This document shows positions 5,095 through 5,326 of a DNA stretch of 5,326 nt, one piece after another. Below the pieces are notes generated by a model. The model did not search any database, was not told where the DNA came from, and worked only from the letters and a program-made list of their open reading frames with translations. The stretch's first letter is position 1; every line of letters begins with the position of its first letter. Both the position numbers and the translations under genes were made by a program. The stretch lies in the NCBI GenBank assembly GCA_002440765.1, contig DJVC01000047.1, positions 1 to 5,326 of the forward strand, read 5' to 3'. This DNA is from a bacterium UBP3_UBA6266. GTDB lineage: Bacteria; Auribacterota; UBA6266.

Positions 5095-5326
5095 ATTAAG
5101 CGGAGATTTTATAATAGGCCCTGACAGGCCGGTGTTTTTTATAGCTGATATAGGGGCAAACCACAACGGAAGCCTGTTAAAAGCGAAAAAGCTGATCGAT
5201 CTTGCGGCAAAAGCCGGTGTCAATGCCGTTAAGTTCCAGTCTTACAGGGCTGATTATCTTATGAATCAAAAGTATCATCCTGAAGGTTATAACTTGATAC
5301 GGAAGTATCAGTTCCCTATGGCCTGG
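5081..5326 (+). CDS. neuB: NeuB/PseI/LegI-family nonulosonate synthase, N-terminal 82 codons (3'-partial)
   Basis: The frame stays open to the right edge. The translation contains IADIGANHNG (21-30), KAKKLIDLAAKAG (34-46) and NAVKFQSYRAD (48-58). These match the N-terminal half of the NeuB TIM barrel, where the NHxG and KFQ motifs line the active site. The enzyme condenses an N-acyl amino sugar with phosphoenolpyruvate, giving a sialic-, legionaminic- or pseudaminic-type nine-carbon acid in the cytoplasm. The usual AEIG reads ADIG here (D23), an acidic-for-acidic change near the catalytic face. The full family length is about 340-350 residues, so three quarters of the gene lies outside. The ATG overlaps the end of the PseG-like gene by 14 bases, with a modest GGGGAAG ribosome site at 5070-5076. 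The overlap implies coupled translation. Which nonulosonate is made cannot be decided from this fragment. Confidence 0.9.
   Translation, partial: MKEIKLSGDFIIGPDRPVFFIADIGANHNGSLLKAKKLIDLAAKAGVNAVKFQSYRADYLMNQKYHPEGYNLIRKYQFPMAW

Larger units (their letters stand above)
2..5326 (+). other. Probable single operon of seven genes, open at both ends
   Basis: Junctions in order are: 4-base overlap, 17-base gap, 4-base overlap, 16-base gap, 1-base gap, 14-base overlap. All genes are on the same strand and each has its own Shine-Dalgarno-like site. There is no space for an internal promoter or factor-independent terminator between genes, and I saw no inverted repeat followed by a T-run at any junction. 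Co-expression of the sugar genes with the Fe-S, ABC ATPase and GTPase genes is therefore likely. A promoter inside a coding region cannot be excluded. Confidence 0.75.

Overview
The window is a tightly packed bacterial gene cluster with seven reading frames, all on the + strand. No gap between genes exceeds 17 bases, and four of the six junctions overlap or lie within 1 base of each other. It looks like the interior of one operon. The promoter lies left of the window and the terminator right of it. Both outer genes are cut by the window edges. Composition is moderately AT-rich by eye, with many AGA/AGG arginine and ATA isoleucine codons, purine-rich Shine-Dalgarno sites, and four genes in a row that appear to start with TTG. 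This suggests an anaerobic or uncultivated bacterial lineage. I cannot name the taxon from the sequence.

Layout, left to right: (1) a PLP-dependent DegT/DnrJ/EryC1/StrS sugar aminotransferase without its N-terminus (2-916); (2) a small protein with an N-terminal four-cysteine Fe-S domain and an unassigned C-terminal domain (913-1554); (3) an extended-SDR nucleotide-sugar epimerase/dehydratase (1572-2567); (4) a stand-alone ABC-type ATPase with no membrane partner (2564-3322); (5) a HypB/UreG/CobW-like P-loop GTPase rich in Cys/His motifs (3339-4052); (6) a PseG/SpsG-like nucleotide-sugar hydrolase (4054-5094); (7) the first 82 codons of a NeuB/PseI-family nonulosonate synthase (5081 to the right edge).

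Genes 1, 3, 6 and 7 fit a surface-sugar pathway that makes a nonulosonic (sialic, legionaminic or pseudaminic acid-like) sugar: amino transfer to a keto-sugar nucleotide, an SDR step, release of the sugar from UDP, and condensation with phosphoenolpyruvate. Genes 2, 4 and 5 have no role in any nonulosonate pathway I know. An Fe-S protein, a soluble ABC ATPase and a HypB/UreG-like GTPase together look like metal-centre or corrinoid maturation/activation proteins. Their interleaving with the sugar genes, with translational coupling, is the most interesting feature here. It could mean an undescribed metal- or radical-dependent step in sugar modification, or an unrelated maturation module that shares the operon.

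No RNA gene, CRISPR array, mobile element, long repeat, promoter or terminator is visible, and no non-coding stretch approaches 300 bases.
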